NCBI GenBank assembly: GCA_964019425.1
Contig: OZ025859.1
Span: forward strand, 62,001 to 126,000
Direction: 5' to 3'
Source: Flectonema sp. DT1601
Lineage: Eukaryota > Euglenozoa > Diplonemea > Diplonemida > Diplonemidae
DNA: 64,000 bases
The number at the start of each line of letters is the position of its first letter. The first letter of the stretch is position 1. The notes under the pieces are model-generated. The model did not search any database. It was not told the origin of the DNA and saw nothing but the letters and a program-made list of their open reading frames with translations. Position numbers and translations under genes: made by a program. Shown here one piece after another: positions 25,304-35,647 of the stretch.

Positions 25304-25460
25304 ATTTAACAAGTATTGTAAGAACGAAAAAGAATGTTGGCAGCACACGTAAACCTCCTTTAGCTTTATCAGTTTAAGTCGGTTCACGGTTTCGTGCACA
25401 AACAAAAAATCACAGTGTTATATCATTATTTTCTGTATAGTTGAAGTTAAAGCCAATTCT
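25301..25460 (-). repeat. Dispersed repeat family A, copy 1
   Basis: About 160 bp nearly identical in inverse orientation to 47190-47349, with a diverged third copy at 27626-27755. Shared blocks include the CGGTTCACGGTTTCGTGCAC region and the TGCATTTAACAAGTATTGTA end next to a poly-T/poly-A tract. The homopolymer at one end suggests a short retroposon-like sequence. No coding capacity is seen. Confidence 0.75.
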
Positions 25461-25825
25461 TTTTTCTTCTTACATAGATGCACACCAAAAAAAAAAAAAA
25501 AAAAAAAAAAATAACAACTGAAAAATAAATAATAAGAATAAGGGGAAAAAAAAATAACAATAACAAAAAAAATTTAACACGTGTTTTTTAATTACCGTGA
25601 GACTCTTTTTAAAAAAAAGAGGAAATAGAATTGAGAAAAAATCCTGCTTGGCTTTTGGGGTGAAAAAAAAAAAAAGAGTTTTTTCTTTTTTATTATTATT
25701 ATTATTATTACTTTATTATTATTTTTATTGTGTTGCAACTGTTATGTAAATCTCAAAGCGTACTTTTTTCGATTTTGATCTACTGGTGAGCTGGACATGA
25801 TGAATATTTTTTTTTTTTTTTTTTT

Positions 25826-25872
25826 GGGAAAACCTCTAATTCAACAAAAATAGTTTGCGAAATCGCCAACTC
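25826..25872 (+). repeat. Left terminal inverted repeat
   Basis: 47-bp arm starting GGGAAAACCTCTAATTC. It pairs with 27172-27218. Confidence 0.9.
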
Positions 25873-25885
25873 CCTACAAAAAAAA

Positions 25886-25975
25886 GTTGTCCACCAGGAC
25901 TCGAACTTGACCCAAAAATTTGGCTTGCGGCGGGTTTTTTGTTTTTTAGCCTACCAAGCTGGGAAGAGTGCAAGC
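25886..25975 (-). other. tRNA-like sequence (pseudo-tRNA or SINE head)
   Basis: On the minus strand, an AGC-TTGGTAG-GCT stem-loop resembles a D-arm. Further on, a TTCGAGT loop with a partly paired stem resembles a T-arm and B box. It is followed by TGGACAAC and eight T residues, a Pol III terminator. The 5' acceptor strand does not pair and the anticodon arm is not clear, so it is not a functional tRNA. Confidence 0.35.
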
Positions 25976-25995
25976 CCTCACCCCCAACCCCCCCC

Positions 25996-26047
25996 CAAAG
26001 ACCTGCAGTATTCTTCCCAGATAAATCTTTTCGTATCGTATCAAAGG
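25996..26047 (-). repeat. 51-nt shared motif D, copy inside the inverted-repeat element
   Basis: Reads, on the minus strand, CTTTGATACGATACGAAAAG then ATTTATCTGGGAAGAATACT and GCAGGTCTTTG, flanked by G-runs. It is nearly identical to plus-strand copies starting at about 48193, 48903 and 54313 in the spacers of the reductase array. Confidence 0.85.
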
Positions 26048-26116
26048 TCCCCCCCAAGGGGGGGGAGCCCCTAATAAAAGCCCACCTGTTCCGTACAAAG
26101 TCCAACCTGAAAAAAC

Positions 26117-26121
26117 AACTG

Positions 26122-26153
<32 letters not shown>

Positions 26154-26512
26154 TTCTAATTAAAGACGCGCATGAATGGACTAATGAGATTCCTTCTGTC
26201 CCTACCTACTATCTGGCGAACAGCAGTCAAGGGAACGGACTTGAAACTGTCAGCGGGGAAAGAAGACCCTGTTGAGTTTGACTCTAGTCTGACTTTGTGC
26301 AGTGACATAGGGGGTGTAGTTATAGGTGGGAGGTTTACCAACATGAATACCACTACTCTTATCGTCGCTTTACTTATCCAATGATGGGGGAACGGCAGCT
26401 CTTCGGAGGTTAGGGTCCTTTCGGACTCGTAGCTTTTCCGATTCCAGCGACAAACGGGCTTCGGCTCGACCCCTCGTTTGGAGACACCAGTCAGGTGGGG
26501 AGTTTGGCTGGG
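26117..26512 (+). rRNA. LSU (28S) rRNA-derived fragment, probably a captured pseudogene
   Basis: Strong match to the conserved domain V region of eukaryotic LSU rRNA. It starts at ATGACTCTCTTAAGGTAGCC and CAAATGCCTCGTC, continues through GACGCGCATGAATGGA, AAGGGAACGG, GGGGAAAGAAGACCCTGTTG and GACTCTAGTCTGACTTTGTG, and reaches AATACCACTACTCTTATCG. It crosses a variable region to CAGGTGGGGAGTTTGGCTGG near 26490-26510. Several conserved bases differ from the universal core (for example around 26215-26250) and similarity fades afterwards. It sits inside the inverted-repeat element with no rDNA neighbours. A diverged functional rRNA piece is possible but less likely. Confidence 0.85.
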
Positions 26513-26873
26513 AGGAGGGCCACATTGATGAAGGCTTCTAAGTCACGAACCTAAATCGATGATGAGGATCGTTAAGCCACATTTCTAAAGGTCAGGCTTT
26601 TACTAACGTGAGAATTTCTGTTCTCGATGGTTCGGATGTGTCTGACAAAAATTACCTAATTTGGAATGCTGTTTGAAGTCTGGTGAATTTTGGTTGGAGG
26701 TCTTAGTTTCACTGGTGAACTGCACAGTAACATTTTAAAGTGATCGATCACACGGGAGGGGTCTTGGTGATTTATTGCAACGGGAATATGTCTCAACTCG
26801 ACCAGTGGGTGATCAATCCGCCCTTGGACTATGTTTTGGTCACATTTTCCGTCATTACGAAAAAGAGAAAAAA

Positions 26874-26948
26874 GGATGTCACGGGGTTCGAACCCGAGAC
26901 CTCCGGGTCATGATTCGGCGGTCATAACCAATAAACCACCGGAGCTCC
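26874..26948 (-). tRNA. tRNA-like gene, degenerate (possible Met, CAT)
   Basis: On the minus strand it shows a D-arm (CGGT...ACCG around a loop with TTGG), a T-arm with loop TTCGAAC and four of five stem pairs, and an acceptor stem with five of seven pairs (GGAGCTC with GACATCC). A run of T follows directly as a Pol III terminator. The anticodon stem pairs poorly (CCG with CGG only); the loop contains CAT. It lies inside the inverted-repeat element near its right end. Best read as a tRNA pseudogene or tRNA-derived head. Confidence 0.35.
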
Positions 26949-27171
26949 GAAAATTCTGAAATTTTTTTTTTTTTGGTTACACTCGTCTGTGCTACCAAAC
27001 TCTTTGTTTTTGTTCTTTTCACTTCTATGTTTTGTCTTTCTTTAATACTTTCTTTTTGACTTAAGTCTGACAAATTGGAAAACACGGGAAACATAGGTAG
27101 GCTCCGCCTGAGGACGTAAGAAAGTTTTCCCGTCATGTTGGGTTGTTTCGAGCGGTTAAAATTTTTGTGAT

Positions 27172-27218
27172 GAGTTGGCGATTTCGCAAACTATTTTTGT
27201 GGAATTAGGGGTTTTCCC
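27172..27218 (-). repeat. Right terminal inverted repeat
   Basis: 47-bp arm ending GGAATTAGGGGTTTTCCC. It pairs with 25826-25872 with two mismatches. Confidence 0.9.
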
Positions 27219-27625
27219 TTTTTTTTTTTTTGTATTTTAAAAACTGGTGAGTGAGGGTTGAAAGAATTGAAAGAAAAAGTAAACAAAAAAAAAAAGAATT
27301 TATCCAAAAAATGAAGAAATTAATTTCTTGTCAAATCTTCACACACGAAGACGGAAAATTAGCTAACGGGAGGTGAGAACGCATCGAAGAACAAATCACG
27401 TTGCCAACGATGGCTCATAAGTTTGTTATAAAATAATACATTAAATTAACATCGTGAAATACGTGTTTAGAAGCCTTAATCTTTAAACTACTTCACAACT
27501 ACTACAGACATTCGTAAGACCAATAAATTCTTATTAATGAGTTCGTGGGTGTTGACATCTTCCTTTCCTCTCAGGCAGTTTATTGTTGAGCAGGAAAATT
27601 AAATAATAAATTGGTTCTTTTTTTT

Positions 27626-27755
27626 GTTTGTGATCGAAACTGTGAACCGACTTAAACTCAGAAAAGTTAAGAAAAACATACGAAATGCTGTCAAAATATT
27701 CACTTTTTTTTTTTTTTTTTTTTTAAATAGCTCCTACAATACTTTGTTTAATGCA
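27626..27755 (+). repeat. Dispersed repeat family A, copy 2 (diverged)
   Basis: Shares with 25301-25460 and 47190-47349 the GTTTGTG(x)(x)CGAAAC(x)GTGAACCGACTT block and an end of CTACAATACTTTGTTTAATGCA before poly-A. The middle is replaced by a T-run. Confidence 0.6.
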
Positions 27756-28374
27756 AAAAAAAAAAAAAAAAGATTAAAGAAAAAAAAACAGAAAAAACAG
27801 AAGAACAGAAAAACAGACAGAACATTAACGAACAATAGTAATTTGATAGATGATTTGTGTTCAGTGTGAGGCTGACCACCACTCGACACTCTGTTCTTTA
27901 TTTCACCTTCAATGCCGCAAAGGCGTCATTTGAGTTACCCTCACGACTGGGGTGGAATCAATTCTCAGCTGTCTATCTTGTTTAGGAGATCAACAAGTAA
28001 AATCGGAGTAATAAATAAAAAAAAATATATATAATTTTTTCTATTCATTTACGAAATAAATTACATTTGTGTCAACATGTCGCAATGAAAAACCCTGACC
28101 AGGGGATTACTGAAGGCTTTAACAAAGAAGAAAATTTAAGGCAACACGAAAAAACAATTCATTATAACGAAGTAGAACAGAAAAAAGGAAGTTTAAATGA
28201 GAGTTAGTTTTAAGGTCTTAACCGCTGTGGACCAAGTGAACAATAAGAAAGGAAAAAATGGGGGGGGGAAGAAAAAAGATTGTCTGTCAATAAGTAATTA
28301 AAACATTTGAATGTAAAAAAAAAAAAAAAAAAAGAAATCGGCACCTCACTAAATAATTTTCACACTTTGTTATT

Positions 28375-28470
28375 GTTTTGTGCGACAACCGAAAACAATC
28401 CTATAAAGTAAAGGGGCCCACAATTCTCTTTTCGCTCGTAAAACATGTCTTCGAGATGAAAAAAAAAAAA
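28375..28470 (+). repeat. Dispersed repeat family C, copy 2
   Basis: Counterpart of 4365-4450: CCTATAAAGTA, ACAATTCTCTTTT and TTCGAGATGAAAAA occur in the same order. Confidence 0.35.
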
Positions 28471-30485
28471 TTATTTTTCTTTTTTGGATCCAACGTGTCT
28501 AATCAAAAAAAAAAAAAAAAAAAAACAAAGAAAACCACATTAATGACTTTTCCACACAATGATAAGAAATGAATCCCCTTTTACCTTTATTATTCTCATC
28601 TATTTAGAGACTCCAACACGACTCTAACTTGAAATTATCCTCAACATACCTGTTGAGTTGAGCCAATACAGGTTTTATAAAATGGGACAGGAGGGGTAAT
28701 TTGATACTGTATTTTCAAGCTCAAAAGGAACAACAATTTCTCCGACAATCTCCGACAATTGACTGTCAGCGGCAGCGTAGTGGGGGGGGGTAACTTGATA
28801 CTAATATTAAATGGATGGGGGGGGGGAAAAAAATGTAATCAACTGAGTCTGCCTAAAATTATTTTTTTTTAAGTTACAATAAACTAATTAATTGGTTGTT
28901 GTTGTTGTTGTTGTTGTTTATTATTATCGGCTGGTGGGGTCTGTGCCATCACCAGCAGTGAGTAATTATTTATTATTTTTATTTAAGACCTTAACAGAGA
29001 TGGTTTCTGTCGATCAGTTTACTACTATTCTAAAATTGTGTTTTTTTTTAAAAAATGTCTTAACAGACGAAAGTCATCTGTCGACGTTTTTTTTTTTTTT
29101 TTTTTTCTTCTTTTTTTTTTACTTAATTACACCTTTTGTGTGATTGAGATTTTTTTTTTCTCTATTTTTTTTAAAAAAAAAAAATAAAAAAAAAAAAGAA
29201 AATACTATTCTTGTTTGGGGGAGATAGTCGCAATTTTGCTATTTTTTTTTTTTTTTTTTTTTTTATTTGGTTGATTTTTTTTTATAAAAGGAAATCGTCT
29301 TAAAAGTGCATTTCATTAACAGAGAACTGTTTGGTGTGCTGCGAGTACCAATCACTGGTGGCAGAAGACACCAGTGGTAACAAAACATTGATTGCCTGTC
29401 CAGACTACTACGTCCGTCAGCTGCATTCATAAAGCTACCCTTCTGTAAGAGTAATTGTTCCAACGTCGCTTCGCTTGAAAGAAAAGAAGGAAAAAAAGAA
29501 AAAAAAAAAGACAAGAACAAGGGTATTATAATTAATAAGGTTTTTTTAACTCAAGCTTGCTATAAAAAAAACATCTGTTTTCGCTTCTATTTGCTTGAAA
29601 AAAAATATAAAAAAAGAAAAAAAAAACATTAAAACCGTTCCCTGTGGGGTAAACTCTTCCAACAGGTGGTTTTTTTTTTTTTTTTTTTTCGCTTTGGTTC
29701 AGTTTTTATATTCGTATAAGTTCCGAAAAGAAAAACAAACAAAACATGAAAAAAAAAAAAAAAGAAAAGAAAACTCACAGCATTACTTGCTACGAGTGAC
29801 TATATATATTTTTTGGTTTATGTTAAGTGCTTAATATAAAAGTCTCATGCAAACCAATAAGAGGATTGTAATGGAGTAAAAGGATGCTTTATTTTTTTCC
29901 CCCGAAAAAAAAAGTGGACGGATGTCGGAATCGAACTGCACGGATTTTGTGTGTGTTTTTTTTTTGTATAATATTTTTTTATCTGCGCAGGGGAAAAAAA
30001 AAAAAAAACCGTCACACCCCTCATAAATTTGTTGAAAATATAATTAAAAAAAAGAAGAAAAAAAATACCATGAGAGACATATAACGCCTCAAAGATTAAT
30101 TAATAAATTATGTTTGAACAAACAAACAAGAAAATGTGACAAACTGTCTTCTTAATTAAAATGCAATGAATATATAAAAAAAAAAAAAAAAAGACAACGA
30201 GAAAAACTAGTTCTCGTTTTTTTTTTTTTTTTTTTTAAAAAAAAATTTTTTTTTGTTGTACGCAACACGGATATCGTTGAACGCTGTCGCCCTCCAGTCA
30301 AGTCTAAGCTTTAGGTTAGGCCTGAGGTAGTACAGCGACACTGTTGCACTAATCAAAATGCTCAGCTGTGCGCGAGCACAACAAAAAAAAAAAGTATTTT
30401 CTGCAATATAAAAAATATTAAGTGGTACAAACGTATTTATTGTACGTAATTCTTCTAAAAGGAAGTCCAAATCGTTGCGTGCTGC

Positions 30486-30551
30486 GCATCGTTGATTGCA
30501 AACTAAAGCAGCAATAGAGCTACGAGGCAACAGCAACGAAAGTAGACCCGG
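30486..30551 (+). repeat. Dispersed repeat family B, copy 3
   Basis: GCATCGTTGATTGCAAACTAAA followed by CAACGAAAGTAGACC. Downstream, GCTGACGG is shared with copy 1, and an inverted pair TATTCCC/GGGAATA lies at about 30595-30622. Confidence 0.4.
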
Positions 30552-32171
30552 TCTTATTAGGTGGTGTTATAGGATAGTTGGCTGACGGTACACATATTCC
30601 CAAATTTACTTTCATGGGAATAAAAAAAAAAAAAAAAAAAAAATTGGAAATGTAGTTTCGCATAAAAATGATTTAAAAAAAAAATAGGATTTTTGCCGAC
30701 CTCTCTGAAATATGTTTTCTCTCAAGAGAGGGAATATTCTATTTTTTTTTTTTTTTTTTTTTACAAAGACAAGTCTAAATTTAACTAAAAAATAATAATA
30801 ATAAACATCATATCATCTGAACAAGAGCTCTCAACCTGCAATTCGTATTTGGTGAATATAAAAAAAAACAGATTACTTCTCGCTCATTACTCCGAATTTT
30901 CAGAGGACAAAAAATAAAATAAAAATAGAATGGGGTAATCAGGCGCAGCTCCTCTTTGCTGGCTAGCAAGAAGATTAATACGTTTATTTTCCCCCTTTTT
31001 TTTTTTTTTTTTTCGTGCGTATAGAATGGGGGGCAGGTCCTCGTTGCATCAAATACTTACTAAGCAAGTGGCTTAATACCTCCTTCCGACTATACGCAAT
31101 CCTAAGTAGGTAATTACCCCAACAAAATGACTAAAGACAAGAACAACAATTTTTTTTTTTTTTTTTTTTTTTAATGTAGTGACAGACATGGACGGAGATT
31201 AAATCACTTTTTTTTTTTTTTTTTTTTTCTTCTATTTTTAAAGACAAGACAAGTTTCTTTTTTTTTCTTTTTTTTTTTTTTTTTTTTTCCCTTGAGGAAG
31301 CAAAGTAAGGCAGGAGAGCAACCCCTCAGAACCAGCGATCCTTATTAGAACATGCTCCAAGAAAAAAAGACAACGCATCATAAGTGTTAAGCCGGTTTTC
31401 CATTTCGACAAGGTGGACACAAACAACTCTCAAGACTCAGATATCCAACAAGAGGGTGGAGTAGGGAATCCGAGTCTGAAGTCAGCTGAACGCTGACGAC
31501 TTTTGCAGGAGATGAGAGCCGTGAAAGAGAGGGTGAAAAAAAAAATAAAAAAAAAATTTACGTATCCTTTTGAAAATTGTCACCGATTTTTTTGCTACTA
31601 CTTCCTGCACTCACTTAGACAAACAAAAAAAAAAAAAAAAAAATACCAAAAAGACAAGAAAGAGAGAGGAGAAAAGAAAATAAAAACAAAAAAACAAAAA
31701 GGGGAAAGAACGTCAAAAACGCAAAGATCAAAGCCAGCTTCGTGATGAGTGCTGTTTAGTAACAGACAAAATAAAATATAAATAAAATTGTAATTTTGTG
31801 CGGGAGCTGCAGACCTTCTTTGTAAGCGTTGGATTATTGACCTCTAGATCGCCCTCCTTTTCTCTTTATCTTTTCTCATTCCCTCTCTCTCTCTCTCTGC
31901 CTTTTCTTCTATTATTGTATACAGCAACAATAACAACAACAATTATATGCTCGTAGAGTTTTTTAAAAAAAAAATAAAAAAAAAGAAACAAACAAAAGAA
32001 AGGTATAAATATTTTATCCCAACATGACGCAAGTAAAAAAATAGGGGGAGAGATTGTGGTGGGACGTGTTCAGTGAAATTGAAAAAAAAAAAAAATAAAT
32101 AAATAAATAAAAATAAAAATCATCGCTCTTAACGCGAATCGTGAATAAGCATTTCCCTTCACCTTTCAGTG

Positions 32172-32220
32172 AATGGAAGTGGAAGTGGAAGTGATAGTGG
32201 TAGTGATAGTGGTAGTATTC
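32172..32220. repeat. Degenerate hexamer repeat
   Basis: About eight 6-bp units of the form GGAAGT, GATAGT or GGTAGT, in the likely 3' untranslated region of the minus-strand ion-channel gene. Confidence 0.7.
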
Positions 32221-32247
32221 ATACTAACAGAGTTCGATTATATTTCC

Positions 32248-35200
32248 TCACGGAACTGGTGGACTTTTCGGACTCTCAAGTGTGGTGTCGCCATCCTCAC
32301 AACTTTCAACGACTGTTTGACTACTCCCAGTTTGATTATCATGTGTTGAATCTTGAGGAGGAGGAGCAGCATTACTTCGTTCAGTCGGAAGTGATATCTC
32401 CGGAATCTTTATTTTAGAACACCTCCTATTACTTCCATCAATCAGACCGAGTATCGATCCTGTCGGACTTGTTTGTGGAGGATCCTCAGCAAAGTTAACA
32501 CTCAACATCCCACTTTGATGCCTAGAGTTCCTTCTTAATGCTGGAGGTGGTTTATCTTCAGGAGGATCAATCTGAACAACAACTTGTTGTTTTCGTTTTG
32601 TTCTTTTAAAGGAGGGTAAACTCGGCATTGGTTGTTGTTGCTGTTGTGAACTTTCCGACAAGGTAGATGACTGTGAATAAGTTGTTTGACCAGAATTATT
32701 ACTCCTCCTAGACACATAACTGTTATGTCTTATCCAATCAAATTCATCTTCACTGGAAGCGTTGGTTGGACTCGTTGAATTTAATGTTGAAAGGGAAGGA
32801 TGTTCTTTTTGTTTGATCATTGATGTTCTAATTTTTCTGATTCGCTCCTTCGCGTGTTCTTTGATAGACGCAGTCATACCTGGGAATCTACTCAAAACTG
32901 ATTCATAATCCTCAAAGCGAAGCTCTAAGAGATTGCAAAAAGTTTTTGTTCGAATTGTTGCTGTTCTCGGTACTCTAGTGATGAGAGCGATCTCTCCAAA
33001 GAAATCACCAGAGTGAAGTGTGTGGATTACTTCGTCATTATGACCAAGAACTTCACACTCACCTGAAGTTATGAAATACATCTCTGACGAATCGTCATCT
33101 CTTTCAATGATATTAAAATCAGGAGGTGAAACAATCAGTTGTAAACAAGACTGCAGAGCACAAACAAAATCATCATTATCATGACCAGCTTTTAGTATCG
33201 GAACTTTTCCAATAGTTTGCTTTCCAATTGATATCGCTATCGATCTGCTGATTGAAGGAGGCAAATCAACTAAAAGATCTTCTCGAAAATCAAGTTGTGC
33301 CATACTTTTATAAACATGTTTATGATACGCGACGGTTTCTTCAACAAAATCATCCGGTAGAGATGATGACTGAACTTCTTGTGACAACACAGTCCTGACC
33401 TCTTCTAACTTTGCTTGCATTTGAGCCTGCTGAGTATCAACTTGAAGTGCATACGACACGACTGACAATACCAACGCATACACAAACACTCCGATGATCA
33501 CAATAACCAAAGCAAAGGCTGCTTGCCTGTCGTCACTAGGAAATGCTCCTCTCGAAAGTCCACTCAGGGTATTTATACTGTAGCTCAATGCTTGAATATA
33601 CCTGTGCGAGATTGGTAACGTGCTGTAATTTGGTACAAAAAGAACTACCCGAGTGGCTTCATCTCCAGCAGCTTTGGCGATAATTGGGAAGATACAGGCA
33701 AACACATGTGCGATGTACAGCCACCAGTACAGAGCGTTTACTATTCTCCACCAAACTTGTCCAACTCGACTTGAAAAGAATCCAAAGCAATCGTTAATGT
33801 AAAATATTAATGCTAATTTATTGAATCTCAATATCGGATTTAAAAACAATCCAGAAACAGGAATTAAATCCAACGGAATAGCGACCAACAAATCCAACCA
33901 GAAAATTCGAGAAGATAAATATCTGAATCGGATCTCTAGTTTGTCAAATATCCACACTCCGTTCTGTTCACATGGAAGAGTTAGTTTCATTGCGATGAAC
34001 CAATACATGACCAAGTCACTCACAATATATAAAACTTTTACAGCCGTGTCCACATTGTCATTTCCGACAGTATCATAACCGTATAAGAAGAGAGGAATCA
34101 ACATGTTCAGTTGGATGTATAAAAATAAAATTCCCTTAAATCCATTATTGTACCAATGTCTTCTCTGAACTAGTAATTCTCTTTCTAACTGTTCGTCGGT
34201 GACGTAGTTCTTTTTAGGAGCATTGCATGAGAAGTATTCAGAAGAACATTCTCTGTTGAGATCGTCTAAGTCGTGAAACATTGAAATTACTTCGCAGATT
34301 GGAATGGATGTCCTGCTTTGTAATTGCAACTCTTTGAGAAGGTCGCTGATTATTTCATCGTTCAGTTGGTTTTCCGTCATAATCTCCAACTCTATTAATA
34401 TTTCTTTCAATTGAGAAATAACAATGTCATCGTGTCCCCCAATCTTTTGCCATTTCCTGACAATCATTTCCGACGTAACTTTCTGAGTGTGAACAGCTGC
34501 CATACATGCGATGTGAATATCAGAAAATACTGAATTAAACTTATTCTCTTTCTTAAATAGTCTAAAAGCTCTCTCAAAATCATTATACAAAAGTGTCCCA
34601 GCGTGTTTACTGTCAGCGTCGTGGTAGAATTTTATTTCAGTCCAGTCATCCATCGTCACTCCCAAGTTAGTCAAAAAGATTCCTATTTTTTTTTTTTTTT
34701 TTTTTTTTTTTTACTACTAACAACACAAAAAAATTATGAATGAATTATATTTAAAAAAAAAAAAAAAAATAGTTTTTTTTTTTCCTTGTCTTGGTGAAAG
34801 GATAAAACAGGAGTTTGCTCACACCTGCTGTGTTATAATCGAGAATCCCAGAACTACCACCACACGATGAAGAAACTGATTGCCATAGAATATATAAAGG
34901 TGTCTGTGGTCCTTCTCTTGGAGTAGCTGTCGGAGAATCACTTCCTTCAGAAGTTCCAACAGACTCAGTTTCCTCATCTGCGAAGAGAGTAGTCTCGACT
35001 CTGACTTGAGGTTCTTTACTTCTGATGCTGGTGAGACTTTGTGATCCGGTCGATGATCTCTTGAAAGTTAAAGAACCCTTCGGTGATTGATTCAGAACCC
35101 TTCCAATAGCAACCCCTGGTCCTAAAGAAGACCTCCTCATAGCTATAGTCATACTACTCCTCCTACTCGACGGTGAGTTAGATCCATCGTCGTCATTCAT

Positions 35201-35362
35201 GAAATGTGGAGCAATACTCGCTCTTCGTAATGGTAAGTTCGGCATCGGTAGAAATCCACCAAAACTGGCTCTTCGGGGGGCTGGTTTTGGAACTTGAAGT
35301 GGATTCTGCTCACCATCCCAACCAGATCCTAACATAGCAGCAACTTCTTTAGAAGTCGCCAT
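32248..35362 (-). CDS. Cyclic-nucleotide-gated / voltage-gated-like ion channel
   Basis: Proposed exons are 34825-35362 and 32248-34682, about 990 residues. The 142-bp intron runs from GTGTGA to a poly-A then ATAG, phase 1 on both sides, reading NTAG|IFLTNLG. The start is MATSKEV; the second exon has no ATG of its own before MDDW. Residues 1-180 are Ser/Arg-rich with four RRxS sites. About 350-590 hold the membrane domain, including FWLDLLVAIPLDLIP and a pore segment SINTLSGLSRG without the K+ filter GYG. A C-linker follows. Around 700-790 lies a cyclic-nucleotide-binding domain with FGEIALI (741-747) and PRTATIR (751-757), where the Arg should bind the cyclic phosphate. The C-terminus is disordered with poly-Gln. 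It is probably a non-selective or weakly selective cation channel of the plasma or flagellar membrane. Confidence 0.88.
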
Positions 35363-35627
35363 TTGTTGTTTTCTTTTTGTGTTTTTTTTCACGCCCGCGC
35401 GGGGGGGGGTGGGGGGGGGACGCTGTAAAAATATAACGTAGTAACATTGACATTGTAGTGGAACTCTTCCTCCTCCTCTTATGATGTCAAAACACAAGAT
35501 TGAGAAATGAGAAAGTTGAAATCGAACAACCAACCCAGACTACGTCCACAAAAATAAATACAAAAATAGATTTAGTTAGCATTGGAAAAAGTTTTTTTTT
35601 TTTTTTAAATACTCCATAGATGGAAGT

Positions 35628-35647
35628 GCCCTCCAAATTTGGAGGGC
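35628..35647. other. Perfect 20-bp palindrome
   Basis: GCCCTCCAAATTTGGAGGGC is fully self-complementary. Just downstream, TGTAGGGCCAAAATAGGGC occurs twice at 22-bp spacing (about 35676 and 35698), and a third GGAGGGCGC follows. The AGGGC core recurs throughout, suggesting a small foldback repeat or a protein-binding cluster. Confidence 0.8.

Larger units (their letters stand above)
23537..25825. other. Gene-poor AT-rich DNA upstream of the giant gene
   Basis: Long homopolymers (T at 23542-23558, 23877-23889, 23898-23922, 25269-25301; A at 25487-25510). One hairpin (24771-24791) and repeat copies at 25161-25460. A minus-strand ACCATGGCAGAG followed by GTATGA near 24209-24226 looks like a start exon with a donor, but no convincing downstream exon chain was found. 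Confidence 0.4.
25826..27218. mobile_element. 1.39-kb non-autonomous element with 47-bp terminal inverted repeats
   Basis: The left end 25826-25872 and the right end 27172-27218 are inverse complements with only two mismatches (45 of 47). Both begin GGGAAAACC at the outer edge and end in GCCAACTC inside. No transposase reading frame lies within. The cargo is unusual: a tRNA-like sequence near the left end, a 51-nt motif also found in the spacers of the reductase array (48-54 kb), an LSU rRNA-derived fragment, and a second tRNA-like sequence near the right end. Both flanks are T-runs, so a target-site duplication cannot be read. It resembles a MITE-like DNA transposon that captured host RNA genes. 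A segmental inverted repeat without mobility is the alternative. Confidence 0.8.
27219..32247. other. Gene-poor, homopolymer-rich DNA
   Basis: No gene is supported in about 5 kb. Long A/T runs are frequent (27703-27724, 28315-28333, 29256-29264, 30219-30236, 30621-30643, 31150-31172, 31209-31228, 31271-31288). Repeat copies lie at 27626-27755, 28375-28470 and 30486-30551. A sequence near 29920-29945 (minus strand GCAGTTCGATTCC, then T-run) is another B-box-like tRNA remnant. Short exons of spliced genes cannot be excluded. Confidence 0.45.

Noticed and set aside
29918-29945. B-box-like GTTCGATTCC on the minus strand followed by a T-run, as a tRNA gene
   Set aside because: The 5' half of a tRNA is missing. 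At most it is a remnant of a tRNA-derived repeat.
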